From assembly GCA_022695795.1 (NCBI GenBank), contig MU404094.1, positions 186,001 to 250,000 on the forward strand: DNA of 64,000 nt, in the 5' to 3' direction. The notes under the pieces are model-generated. The model saw nothing but the letters and a program-made list of their open reading frames with translations. It was not told the origin of the DNA and searched no databases. Of the stretch, positions 36,348 through 48,067 are shown in pieces. A program made the position numbers and the translations under genes. Every line of letters begins with the position of its first letter. The first letter of the stretch is position 1. This stretch comes from Biscogniauxia marginata (Eukaryota; Ascomycota; Sordariomycetes; Xylariales; Xylariaceae).

Positions 36348-37346
36348 ATGGATTCAACATCAGTTTATTACAATACCGCTATACCGGCAGCACCCTATAG
36401 CTCGCGGCCGCCTAGCCCGCCCTCCATCGTCATCCCGACCCCGGTCTTCCTCAACGCAAGCGAGCCTATGAAGGTGGTGCCGTCGTACGCCAGTATCGAC
36501 CCTGCCTCGTTGAGTGTGCGCGACCTCGAAATAATCACGCAGAATGGCAAGACACAGATAGCTCACGACTCGGGTCACGCCTGGGCCTACGAGAGCCGCC
36601 GGACTGCACAACCCATTCTCGATTTCCTCTACCTCGGCCCCTCGACCGTCGCACGCGACCGAAAGTGGCTGCGCGACAACGGCATCACGCTCCTGCTTGC
36701 GGCCCGAGACGCCCAAATGGCCGAGATACGTCTGATGGCCGTCGACAAGGTAGCGGACGAGCTGGGGATCCAGGCTGAGCACGTCGACGTCCGCGGATAC
36801 CACGAGCTGATTCGTGCCTTTCCCACGACCGTCCGAAAGATCAACGACCACGTGCTCAGCATATATCGCGAGCAGGCGCTGAGCAGCCCCAGTCTCGACG
36901 TCCAGGACGGAAGCATGGTCATCAACGAGGCGAACTTCCGGCGGGGAAAGGTCCTGGTTTTCTGCGAGACGGGCAACGACCGGTCGGCGGGCATCGTCGT
37001 CGCGTACCTGATGGCCGTCTTCGGCATGAACATGGTGCAGGCGTGCCAGTTCATCCACTACAAGCGCTTCTGCGTGAGCCTCGACGAGGAGATGAAGTAC
37101 GTGCTCAAGACGTACGAGGACATACTCGTCGCGCAGCGCACGGTGCACCAGCACGAGCTCGCCAGCAGCACGGCGAGCCCCGAGCCGAAGAAGAAGGGCA
37201 AGAGGGGCCACGACGACACGGTGGACGAGGACCAGGCCATGGACGGGACGCCCGAGGCTGCCGCGCCGGACCGCGACCGCTTCTACGGCCGCCAGGCCTT
37301 CGTGCCCTTTCTCGATTCGAAGGAGGTCATCATGGGCGAAGACTAA
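36348..37346 (+). CDS. STYX-like dual-specificity phosphatase domain protein
   Basis: Intronless, 332 aa. The N-terminal about 80 residues are Pro/Ser-rich and probably disordered; the phosphatase fold spans about 85-265. The signature loop VFCETGNDRSAGIVVAYLMA gives Cys206 and Arg212 (C-x5-R), so the nucleophile and phosphate-binding Arg are kept, but the residue before the Cys is Phe instead of the usual His. STYX pseudophosphatases lose the Cys itself, which is not the case here. The expected general acid would be Asp147 in HVDVRGY. The C-terminus is a Lys-rich then acidic tail (KKKGKRGHDD). The coding region is strongly GC3-biased, which creates a long antisense open frame at 36360-37211 that I regard as a shadow. 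The substrate is unknown. Confidence 0.85.
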   Translation: MDSTSVYYNTAIPAAPYSSRPPSPPSIVIPTPVFLNASEPMKVVPSYASIDPASLSVRDLEIITQNGKTQIAHDSGHAWAYESRRTAQPILDFLYLGPSTVARDRKWLRDNGITLLLAARDAQMAEIRLMAVDKVADELGIQAEHVDVRGYHELIRAFPTTVRKINDHVLSIYREQALSSPSLDVQDGSMVINEANFRRGKVLVFCETGNDRSAGIVVAYLMAVFGMNMVQACQFIHYKRFCVSLDEEMKYVLKTYEDILVAQRTVHQHELASSTASPEPKKKGKRGHDDTVDEDQAMDGTPEAAAPDRDRFYGRQAFVPFLDSKEVIMGED

Positions 37347-38557
37347 ATCTGTGGTCTGTGGCGGTTTTGGTATCCTCCTTCGATTCTGTTACCTACTGAT
37401 CGCATCGGCGAACCTCTGGCGGGAACGATTCGGGGAACACCGGGGCATCATTGAATCACGTACGTGTCGATTGGTGTATATTAGGATACGAGGGAGAGGT
37501 GTACGAACTTCAGTTATAGTGTGTTTATTCTTCCTCTCTTTTCTTCTTCTTCTGGTTTTTTTTTTGTTTGTTTTTAATTTTGTGTTTCTTTCTTTTATAT
37601 CCTCTCCTGCATATGGGCGCGGAGTTGGAGGGGTTTATTACTCCCGTGTGTTTTGTCCTAAGTGTATCACCAATTGCGAAAAGGGGAGAAGGGGAGGGGG
37701 AGGGGGATGAATGGTATAAGGGCTAAAGGAAAAGAGGGCGTGCATAAATGACATGACGGGATGGGCAAGACAATAATCAGGAGCACCGGCGTTTTCTATT
37801 ATTCCTGGACGGCATTATACCCACACTGATTATTGTTGTTGTTTTTTTGTTTGTTGTGTTTGTTGCTGGTCATGTTCCTTTATAGAAAGACAGCACTGAT
37901 TAGTAGTGCGGAATTCATATGACAATCCAATGCGTGGTTTGTGTTTGTACATCAACCTGCCTTTTGGTTTTTTTTTTTTTTTTGGTATTATTCATCTGGT
38001 TACTTAGGGAGCTTTCTTCGCTCGTCAAGAAGATCCATTCAGGTATTTGATATATATTTGCCTACTAAGGGGTACCTTCTACCCTAGGTAATGTGATTTA
38101 ACTGACCCAGTGCCTATCATTTCTCTCCTTCTCTCCATAAAGAAATTCTCGTGCCTCTGAAAGTCTAGCCCTACTCTCATTCACCTAGGCCGTTCACCTA
38201 GGCACACCCTTTCTCTCTACATCTCCGGTTCATCTACTGGGGCACTTCTGGCGTAAGCAACTGAATGCATACCTCCAGGGCACCTATCGAGGCACCTATC
38301 TCAGCACAATTCCAACAGTTAGTTCCCTTGAGAGCATGCTGAACTTGAGTCTAACTGTCATAAAAGCAACGCCGCTAATTGCGCTTGTAGCAAATAGGGT
38401 CTATATACTACGCGACACCAACACCATTATTTCGTCCATCTCTCTTCACTCGAGATCTACGAGCTTCTCTCAAAACAAGGCATATCCATTCACACTCCCC
38501 TCTAAATCATCTATCGACAGCACCCACCTCAGGTACCCTGAAAGGAGAACTGCAAAA
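37347..38557. other. Intergenic region, poly-T rich
   Basis: 3' side of the phosphatase gene and upstream region of the 2EXR gene. Long T tracts lie at 37530-37580 and 37968-37983, a G-rich run at 37684-37708, and GGCACCTATC-type short repeats at about 38275-38300. No gene found. Confidence 0.55.
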
Positions 38558-39307
38558 ATGGCGGCATTTAAATTCGACTGACTACCTCCGGAGCTGCGAG
38601 GTATGATTTGGGAGTTTGCGCTGCTGGAAGAATCTAGCAACCGCCTCGTTCTTTTGCACGAAATCCAAGTCATACCACTCAAGCGCCTCGTCAGCCCTTT
38701 CCTTATGGTCAATGTGGAGAGCCGCTACCATGCTCGCGCATTTTACAATGTCGCGGTCTCAGTCCACGCGATCAGGCCGCCCGGGGAGAACCAAACCCGA
38801 TCTCATCCGCCTAGACTACGCCTACCTATATTGAACGAGTTCAGAGATCCTACGGGGGAAATCGTTGGAGACTTTGGCGACGATGAAGCGGGAAACAAGG
38901 GTTTGCTCTACTTGAGTCCCCAGTACGATACTTTCGTGGCCGGAAAGGACTTCTGCACTTGCAACCGCCACGTCTCCTACACCAGAGCCAGACATCGCTA
39001 TCGCGTAAAGATGGATACGTCGTTTAACGGCACCACAGCGCCGCTTAGCCGCGATGCCTGCCGCGCTGTCTCGAGGCTTCTCCTCGTGCAAGCGTCGCTG
39101 GTAGCCCGGGTATCAAGCTATCTGCGTGATCAGTGGCCCCTGCAGCATTTTCCGGGAGTACAGGATTGCAAGATCGTGGATCGTACCACTGTGGAGAAAG
39201 GAAAGATACTTTTCAGAGAGATTTTTGAGTACCGTCCGCTGGATCAGTACCTAGGATTTGAAGGACTGAGGAGAGTTTTATTGAGTCAGAAGCATTCGTC
39301 GAAGTAG
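38558..39307 (+). CDS. 2EXR-domain protein interrupted by an in-frame UGA-CUA
   Basis: The frame from ATG 38558 (AAAATGG context) reads MAAFKFD, then TGA at 38579-38581, then continues without a break as LPPELRGMIWEFALLEES to 39307. The second half is typical of the fungal 2EXR family (LPPELR..IWEFAL, later SPQYDTFV), whose function is unknown. The N-terminal phenylalanines and LPPELR have the spacing expected if one residue filled the TGA position. So either a CGA-type codon mutated to TGA and the gene is dead, or the stop is read through: UGA followed by CUA is the best-known readthrough context, used in fungi to extend some enzymes. With readthrough the product is 249 aa. Internal initiation at Met 38603 would lose the conserved start of the domain. 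Confidence 0.7.
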
Positions 39308-41654
39308 GGGAGAGGCATTGGTTGGGTATTTACTGAGATAGGACAATATATGATAGGAAGGAACCTAGGTTTTATGTGCAAGGGTGGTCTATTGGCCCTT
39401 GCTAGATGGGAAGAGATCCCCGTTTTACCCAAATGCAGTACAAAGAACGATTTTCCCTTACACGCATGACCACAAAGCCAGGCAACTACCCTAGGCTGCC
39501 AACAGGATAGGATCAAGTGTATTAATCCAAGTGTCAGTGAGGTCTATGAGGTAGATGGGCGTAGCTCATATATACAGGAGACCATGGATCATACAGGGGC
39601 ATAGCCCCATAGTTCAACAGTATGGACTTAAAATACACGAAGAGGAAAACCCAAGCTAGTAACTGATTAATTAGGTAGTGAGCATACTAATTGGATGCTA
39701 TCATTGGCATTATATGTACCTCTGATGCTTGCCATTCTCCCTCGACAGATCTTCCTGTGGATTGTTTCCTCTTGCCCCCTACTCCCGACACATTACAGAG
39801 TACTTACCCCGAGAATACAAGATCTCTGGAAATGGCTATATGCGTCACTTCAAAATGGACCATAATATTATATGTACTACAAGAGATCACTTTCACGGGG
39901 AACAAGATCGAGGTTTCCCATGCACTAGACAATTATTCTACATTGCGAAGATTTCAGTCTATTATATTTTATTACTACTGGAGCTTCTGTGATCGCGCCT
40001 TAATCCAGGACAGCTGTGCTTTGTAGAATGTCCTGGTGTCCTTAGGCTTGAATTATTCCTCGCTAATCTATAGGGGGTGGCAAACGAGGAACCTGGCGAG
40101 TATGAAGCAGGTATGCGATAGTTGGACTCATGTAGCCATGCTACTCTAAATGATCATATAGGAATACCCACAAATAACTAATCGCCATCGCTATGCTTAT
40201 CTATATCACACTAATTTTTATTTTACTATGCGTCATGTGTGTGTATTGATATTAAGAGTGAAAGGGATGGAGGGCTACAATTCTCTACCTGTTAGTTATT
40301 AAATAATTCAGAAAAGGTAAGCAGCAGACGTGAATCTAATGTAGCAAACAGTATAACGCGGTCGTCCTCGGATTCGCAACGTGTATTACCAAAGTAAATA
40401 CTAGAGCTACTTTGACGCGACTTGTACACGCGTCACTGGCGTGTATATAAAAAAAAGACGAGACGCGTTCGGTACATACTCCCAGATTCTCTGGATAATT
40501 ATTTGAAGGGAGTAGGTACTGTTATGGTATCACGGGATTTGGGTCTTTGTGGCATTTAATACGGAAGTGTGATGATGATCTTGGTTGATTGGAAGCCTAT
40601 AGTATGTAATAGAAGGTGGAAGAACACGTCAATATTTACATTTAGGGCTGTCGAGTTTCTTCATATATGGCTTGCCTGATCCCTTAGAATAGATGTGTAT
40701 GGATAGGATTGCGAGAAGGGAGACGAGGATGAGGAATACGAGAATTTTTAAGTCATAGTACCTACAGCACCTAAATAACTACAAGGAGGATTAGAGCAGA
40801 TTGTGGGAGGATACTAGGTAGCTCCTGGTATATCTGTAGGTACCTATATATACCATATAAAGTATATCACTTCTATTACTAGCTGGGGTCTAGCCATGGT
40901 ATCTTTAATAGGGGGAGTCGAGGGGGATGCACAATGCCATCTAATGATTAGGAGCTTGAGAATATGTATAGGGCTGTTTTTGCGGTCAATCTATATGTGT
41001 GAGGAGGGATTTGTGAGGAAGGGTAAAATAAAGGGCAATTCCGTTACTATGGCATCAAGACGGTATATGGCGGCGGCTCAGCTATATTTTCCCCACAACC
41101 CTACTACATGTTTACTATTTCACATTCGCGACATTGCCAACACTCTCGCGTCTTGATCACATATTCCTATTCACGTCACCTACCATCAACCTTCCGCCCT
41201 CCCAACAACCCACCCTCGTTTCTTCCTCTACCCTTTACTACCAACATACTTGCGGGCATCGAGGCAAGGCGAGAATTCTCGTTTAGCATACACCTCTCCA
41301 GATCCAACCGTGATCTAAACTTCCTCCCATCTATTTTCCCTGACTCATCCAAGGGCCCTGTCAACGGCAATTTCAAAAGAAAAAAGGAAACTATCACCGT
41401 GTCGTGCACTTGAAGACGAAAAGGACCATCGAATCTCTTTTTTTTTCAACAATTTCCACACCACCACCCATCCACATCTAGACGATAAACCTTTCTTCAG
41501 TCTTCTATTAGTATTGAACACCTACTTGAGCTCTCAAGTTATGGTCACGGTAAGAAACCCTCCTGCATCTGCCTTTCCATCATACTTTATCCCAACGCGC
41601 TGCTCTGTGCTGTTTCTAAGATCTCGACAGGCTTTGAAAAACTAAAATCACACC
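39308..41654. other. Intergenic region and leader of the 1085-aa gene
   Basis: It contains a short repeat copy at 39505-39619 and otherwise no supported gene (the frame at 39691-40026 is unconvincing). The last 250 bp look like a 5' leader. ATG 41540 opens a short upstream frame that reaches a possible splice donor, ACG|GTAAGA at about 41549, with an acceptor ATCTCGACAG at about 41632; the spliced upstream frame would be MVTALKN and stop before the main ATG. Confidence 0.5.
39505..39619 (+). repeat. Copy of short TGTTGA...TTCAACA repeat (5' truncated)
   Basis: It shares GGATAGGATCAAGTGTATT at its start and CATAGCCCCATA..TTCAACA at its end with 49374-49506, in the same order and spacing. The complete copy has TG...CA ends, so a solo LTR or terminal-repeat miniature is likely. 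This copy lacks the first about 25 bp. Confidence 0.55.
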
Positions 41655-44600
41655 ATGGCTGCCGAACGAGAGAAAGCATTGGTGGTGAGGCTCCCACCTC
41701 GAAGACGAACCCATCGTAAATCCCGGCGTGGACGAGAGGAAGAGGAAGAGATAAACTTGAATGACCCAGACGATGAACTCCCCTTGGAGAACTTGAACCT
41801 CCCTTTACGACTATGGGAAAATCCTGAATTGTTTCGTCTCCCAGCCAGAGAGAACTCTAGCACACTTTCCACTGCGGCCCATGACTTGGCTAGACCCTCT
41901 CCCGTATTAGTTCCCTGGGCAAATTTGGACCAAACTGGCAAGACCATTGTTCTTAAGGAAATATCCGGTCACCTTGGCTCTTTCCAAGCTGCGTGCCGCC
42001 TTCTATATCTAGAAGAGCACGAAGTTGAAGAATTTCTAGACAAGCATGAGTACGAGAAGCACCTAACTGCCAGATTTCGAAAAATACTTGCCCAATGGGA
42101 GATAGATGGGCAGTTGCCCGACCAAGATGACGAGGCGAGTGGAGCTGGGATACGGCGCATCACTCCAGAATGCGTTGCACAAGCCTGCGAATTCCTGAGT
42201 TTTCTAGGTCTAGAGCAATATTCAAAGCTAGTCGACACCTGGAAAAACGTCAGGCTTCTTTGGCCTCCGATGATTGATTCTTCGGATCTGAACATCACGG
42301 ACCTCCACCAATCTGGATTGGAATTCCCCAAATCTCGCCATGGCTTGAAAGCACACAGCTCCAAAAAACGCAAGCTAACCGCGAAGCTTGCTTCTCCGCC
42401 CGAGGCTGAAAATGGAATGATGGCCTTCCGTACTCCTCGACATGTTGACAGTGACAACATTTCCGAAGTGCGCATTCACTACATCGTGGTGCCCCGGGAC
42501 ACAGTTGTTCTTGGCCCCACGGGTTGGAAACGACTACCTTTTGGTGGCAGGTATACAATTATCTACCCAAGGAAAATTCACAAGTCGGCGAGTGCAAAAG
42601 ATTTTATCATTTCGGCGACTTCCACTAAAGAGGCACCGAGACAGGACAAAGCCAAAGAACAACACTCACAGCATGATGAATATGCCTCTAGTGATGTCAC
42701 TAGACAGGGCTACGACAATGACCGTGATAATAAGGACATCACTCTTGTTGATCATGATCAGAATATGAACTTCGGGTTGGGAGACTCTGTATCCACTGCT
42801 GACAGCGCGATAACGACATTATTTCATGATGCGCTGTCTGATGATCATCAAATAATCCCAGACGTTGCCGAGCAGACTTCCGCCTTTACCCAGCAAAGCA
42901 CCTTACTTCAAGGATCCTCGGTCGGCGAGTCTTCCACTAATGAGTACTCTCAAGGAAGAGAGACATTCATCGAGTTGGTTAGGCGAGCACCAAAATTTGC
43001 CAGTGAGCCACCACGGGGTCGCTATGCATCTAAGAAGCAAGATCCAACATTTATGGCCGACTTCGCAAAGGATATCAAGAAATTGGAAGAGCCAAAAGTG
43101 GCCAATCAACAGTTTATTGACCTTATCTCTATGGGTGTAAGCATGGAGGACCCTGAAGTAACGCATGAACGTTGGCTCATCCCCCAGGCTCGCGAAGAGG
43201 AACTTCAGTGGATGCTACACAACCCGATAATCCGCAATCGAATGCAGCCAGCCGAAACGATAGTCAACCCAGCTGATATCTTCCCGAACCCCGACCAACT
43301 TGATGAGACTCACTATAGCCAACTCGCAGAGGACTCCTTTTATGAGTATCCTAACCTAACGCCCCGGCCAAGAACAGGCGTTGACCGAGAGCTTGCGGAG
43401 GCTGGGGACTTGTTGAATGGTATAATGTACCAAATTAACCTCCCATTTGGCTACAAAGTCAAGGCCCCCCTAGGATACACGATGAACTTCGACACATATC
43501 ATCAAGGGCCTATAGATGGCAACAGTCCACCTGGATCAGGAGGCCAATACACCTTTATGCTTCCTCACGTCTTCAAGGAGAACCCTTGTGTCCGGCCACA
43601 CGCTCTGCCGGAACACGTCATGTTCCGGGTTTACATCCCCGAAGACATGGTAATCCTCCGTGACGGAAAGATACTATCCAATACCTTGGATAGTGGTTGC
43701 TTCCATCAGCTGAGCGTTGCCAATGGTCAGATGGATATCGTTAGTGAATATGGACCGTATCGCATCTTCGACTATAAGCCCCTTCGTCATCAACCAGGAC
43801 ATATTGTCCGTGATGATAATTCCGAAGATGATACCGATATCGAAATCCTTGATGCTGTCGACGATGATAATGATGAGGAGTATATTAACACCGATTACGA
43901 TTACGCACACAACGATATCCAGGCTGATGAGGATAACAAGATGAACCTCGACCTGGAGCAGGACTTCAACGTGCATAATGATAACCAGGAGAACGAATTC
44001 GGGCATGCGAACAATGACTTGGAGCAAGATTCCAACGTAGGGCTTGCTTCACCACTGCGCGAAGCTAATACAACCCTACTACCATACAGAAAAATTCTGG
44101 CTAGTCACGAAGAAGATGAAAAGGCGGAAGATATCATGAGAGCGCAAGAGGCAGAGGATGAAATACGCGATCAATTCCACAGGGAGAAGATGGAGATCGA
44201 GAACCAGCGAAAACAGGAGCTTGCGTCCCAGCAGTTAGTCCAAGCTGAGGCCGCAGTGGGCAATGAATCCATAGGCCGTAGCAAGCGCCGCCGAAATCGT
44301 AATACTCTTAACGAAAAGCTAGGCCTTATGGAGTATAGCGTTGCGGGTATGGAGATAGAGAATCCAGACGACCAGGACGATTGGCTCCCGCCTCGGAAGC
44401 GCCCCCGACGCTCTCGTGCTCGTACGGATAGACGGAGACAACGTGGTCCAGCTGCTGCTGCACAGAACTCTGGCGTGGCCGTAAGCCCCTTCGACCTCCC
44501 CTCACTAAATCACATACAGGTGTGCTGACGTTGTGTTTATAGGCCCAACCTGACAGCCAAGCGGCGGTAGTCCAACCCCCTCTAGCACCGGAGCAACCCG

Positions 44601-44974
44601 TAGCTACGCCATCAACACAGCAAGATCCTCCCCAGCTCAGAATCGCCATGAACGACGGCGCGGATGATCCGCAACCAGAACCTGCTGCTCCTGATTTGGC
44701 CCATTCTATGCAAGCAAGCTGGAGATCTTTGGATAGAACTCTCGATGATCTCGACGCCCCTCCCGCTCAGCACGCAGGTCAACATCCCAGACCGGAACCG
44801 GTGCCCGCGCTCCCGACGAACGACGCCCATACTTACGGTGCCCATCCAATCTTGCTGGAGGCCATTGAGAAACTCAACGTGTCATCGCTGAGAGACGACA
44901 GCCACAACCCCGTCGTGGCCCCTCCGAACTCGCCTCCCCGGGCTCCTCCCTCTTCTCCTGAGGGTGGCATCTGA
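41655..44974 (+). CDS. Large acidic protein of unknown function (1085 aa)
   Basis: Two exons, 41655-44480 and 44543-44974, joined in phase 0 across a 62-nt intron (GTAAGC...TTTATAG). The ATG has a strong context (CACACCATGGCTGCC). I recognise no known domain. The N-terminus is basic (PPRRRTHRKSRRGRE) then acidic. A folded part probably spans about 60-200 (GHLGSFQAACRLLYLEEHEV) and another about 460-720, with aromatic and Pro-rich segments (WLIPQAREEELQWML). Between about 725 and 825 there is a very acidic Asp/Asn/Glu run. This is followed by a charged probable coiled coil (EDIMRAQEAEDEIRDQFHRE) and strong nuclear-localisation-like clusters (GRSKRRRNRN; PPRKRPRRSRARTDRRRQR). The last 144 residues are Pro/Gln-rich and disordered. 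A nuclear chromatin or transcription role fits but is not shown. Confidence 0.8.
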
Positions 44975-47900
44975 GATAATCCTGTCGTGCTGTAATTCCA
45001 AAGGTGCTTGTGATCCTGGATCGCATAGGTTGCAGCTAAATGACAGAAACAACAACAATCAACCTTTGGACTTCGACCAACTTCTCAGACAAGGAGCAAG
45101 CAAGCTCTCGCCAGGGAAATCGTCGTCGGCTACTGTAAGAATACCATTCGCCGCACTGCTCTTTTTCTGTTTTTTTTTTCTGTTTCTGTTTCTGTTTCTT
45201 TCTTCAGACTGGCCATCATCTCCTAGTTGGAGGATGGCGTGCGATGGATACCCTTTTCTTTCTAATTTTCTTTTTTCGTTCGTCACGAAATCATGGAAGC
45301 CCCTGAGAGTAGTTCTTGCGGAGGAGAGAAAGAGGTCTGGCATCATCATTGAAAGTCCGCAATGGTCGCTTTCTCTATCTCGAACGCTTCGTCAAACTCA
45401 GATGGAAAAAGAAACGACAATTCTTCTTCCACATCTTCGTTGACGCTCGTTCCTCTGCCTGGCCTTTGGGCACCCTCTACACTCTTCCTTTGCCCCTTCT
45501 CCTAGGAGAGAACGTTTCTCATCGCATTCCGTTTCTTTCTTTCGCCTTCGCATCGGATCATCGGATTCAAAAATACAAAGGAGAGAAGAACAAAAAAGGT
45601 TTGATGGATGCTCGGTTTCATTCGATGACAGTTGCAGTACAAGCTGAGGCAGTTCTGCACGTAAGCTCATCCGTGGTTGCTCTTCGACGCGCCGCATGAA
45701 AAAGCATGATACGAGTGAGTGAAATGGTCAAAAGTTCTTCGATTACACAATTCGCATACGCAGTGCTGTAGAAATAAACAATACACGTCGCACATACATG
45801 AGGCTCTCCGTGACTCTGGTATATCATGCTTGATTGTAGATGTTATTTAGCCCATCCCGTCTTGCCGGGAGAGAATACCCACCCATGATGATGGCCAACG
45901 TAGCTCTAAATGCTCTTCATAACATAAGTAGGCATACCACTAATCCCGTACCTTATCTTCAAACCCCTGCCCACTTCAATAAGATGAAGACGCACCGACG
46001 CGACTGTTCCGATCTAGCGAGGCTACAATCCAGATGAGCGTTTTAGACTCGTCCGAGTCCTCGCACTAGCAGGTCAGATCCTGCACGAGCCTAGGGTCCT
46101 CCTTTTCCGCGCCACGGCAGCCCAACAGCAAGTCACCCACCGTCAAGATCCTGTCTGTACTCCTGCCAGAGATGTGACTGTACAACCGTAGGCTCCATGC
46201 TTCGATCGTGTTGGCGTCCCACAGGCCCCGCACGCAGATCAGGGACGTACTGGGGATGCTGACACAGTCTGGGATCGCTGAGTTCTCGAAAAGCACCACG
46301 AGCAGGATCTCGACCACATAGACGAGGCATATCGTCCTGCAATAAGAACGAGACGAAGGACTTTGGTGCGATGGTCGGTTATGCCTGATTTTTCTTTTTC
46401 CTCGGCCGAAGAGGGACGTCTGGTTGAAGGCAAGGAGAAACGGATAGTAGTCGTAGAAAAGAGTACAGGTGAGAGAATAATATAAGCTACCGCGTACTCT
46501 CGTACTTGACTAATCCCATTAGACTCCATTGAGGGGTGACCTTATTGAAGAGAGTCAAGTGGTGTTGTTTTGAGGCGGTTGGTCTGGTCGTAGAAAATCT
46601 AGCTCAAGAGCTTACCTTGTTGGTTACTATACATCCAACTCTAGCATTGGCGATTATATCGACAAATCATCTCCGATCCAAGACATCCCGGGTCAGTCTA
46701 GGCCATTAGGGAATTTCACCGAAACTGACTGATAAATGCCGCCTATTAGGTTCTAGGACTTCCGTGGATTCCTATTATCCTACTGAGAGCTGGTTAAGTA
46801 GTTGAGATTCCGGGTGGTGATACTTCCGACATTGGCTCCGGCTTTCTCTTGTGTAACTGGGACGTTAAGCCTGGTCGGGAATAAGGCGAAAGACGCAAAG
46901 CCGTGCCCTCATAATCGCATAGCAAGTCTCAATCACGGTGCTGGGTATATATGATGTCAATAGGTTTATCTTACCCTAGCTGTGCGATATTGCCGGCACG
47001 CTTTCTTGCAAGGAATTCGCACCGTGACGTTGAGGATTCTGAAGTTAATCCCTTTCGACGTCCTCATCAAACCTAATTCAATATCCGATTCAACTTCATT
47101 ACAGCTCCGTCTATGTGGGTTGTGATCTTATCGGAGCTCAACGTTGTCGTCGTATGGAGATTAACACTACCCCCGAGGTAGTTGATTTAGTTAGGATTTG
47201 TCAGCCCCCGGAAGTCCGCCTGGAAGTCGGAGCCGGCCCCGATTTTAGCGCCGGAATTGAAGTGGATCTAGTTCCTATTGTGGAAGGTTCTGCGAACAAT
47301 CCTATAGTCTCGCGAGTGACATGTTTAAGCAATTACACGATTTGAAAACTAAAAATCCCTTTTAATAGACTAAATGGAGGAGTCCCAATATGTGGTACTT
47401 ACAGTAGGCGTGAGTTAGACAACTGTATCATGGGATGTGGTTTAAATAATTCCATGCATGGTATATCACACGGAATGCCACCTGGAGCGCCGCCAAGACC
47501 AGTCGGTTATAAGCTTGATGTCTATTGGGGATAGATACGAGTGCGAGATGGAATGGTACCAACGTGCATAGGACGATAGATGCCTCAAGCAGAGAATAAT
47601 GTGTATATATACGCAGAAGATTCCTGGACGAAGTCAGGATTAAACTTAGACTCTTAAGTCTCTTGAGACAAAAAGAGAATTATTAGTTAAAATCGAATCT
47701 CAGCTCCAAGCCCACTAGCCCTTGTCACATGGTATTTGGAAATGGGATATATGGATAGACAAGGCTCACATTATCTTGAGGCTTTTAATCGATGTATGAA
47801 TTCTACGGAATTGTGTGGGACAATGGAAAACCGTGTACCTAGCTCCGGGGGATTCTTTTTAGTAGCGATTATATTCTTTAGTGATAGCGTAGGTAAGATA

Positions 47901-48067
47901 TGTGGAGATACAAGTTTTATCCCACGAAACTCAATGTTTCATAAAAACAAACAGGTCAACATTTATCTAGACATCATTATACCAATTTCCCAAAATTGGC
48001 TCCCACAAGGGTTGGTTTAATTAGCCTCTCGGCAGGACCTCCGAAGGAGGGCTGCACGAACTCCTAG
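44975..48067. other. Intergenic region with weak coding hints
   Basis: 3' side of the 1085-aa gene followed by about 2.9 kb without a supported gene. The TTTCTGTTTCTG tract at 45165-45200 is low-complexity. A frame at 46066-46350 (minus), listed separately, is the only part that looks possibly coding. Frames at 47115-47345 and 47736-48020 show no recognisable motif. Confidence 0.5.
46066..46352 (-). CDS. Possible 3' exon of an unrecognised gene or relic
   Basis: On the minus strand a splice-acceptor-like CTTATTGCAG ends at about 46353, and the following frame stays open to a stop at 46066. It reads LVYVVEILLVVLFENSA (hydrophobic, perhaps one membrane segment) and later SLRLYSHISGRSTDRILTVG. 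No matching upstream exon with good splice sites could be assembled, and the family is not recognised, so this may be a relic or chance. Confidence 0.2.

Noticed and set aside
36360..37211. 283-codon open frame on the minus strand
   Set aside because: It lies wholly antisense to the phosphatase gene and arises from the strong GC third-position bias there; its translation is low-complexity Arg/Val/Leu/Asp with no motif.
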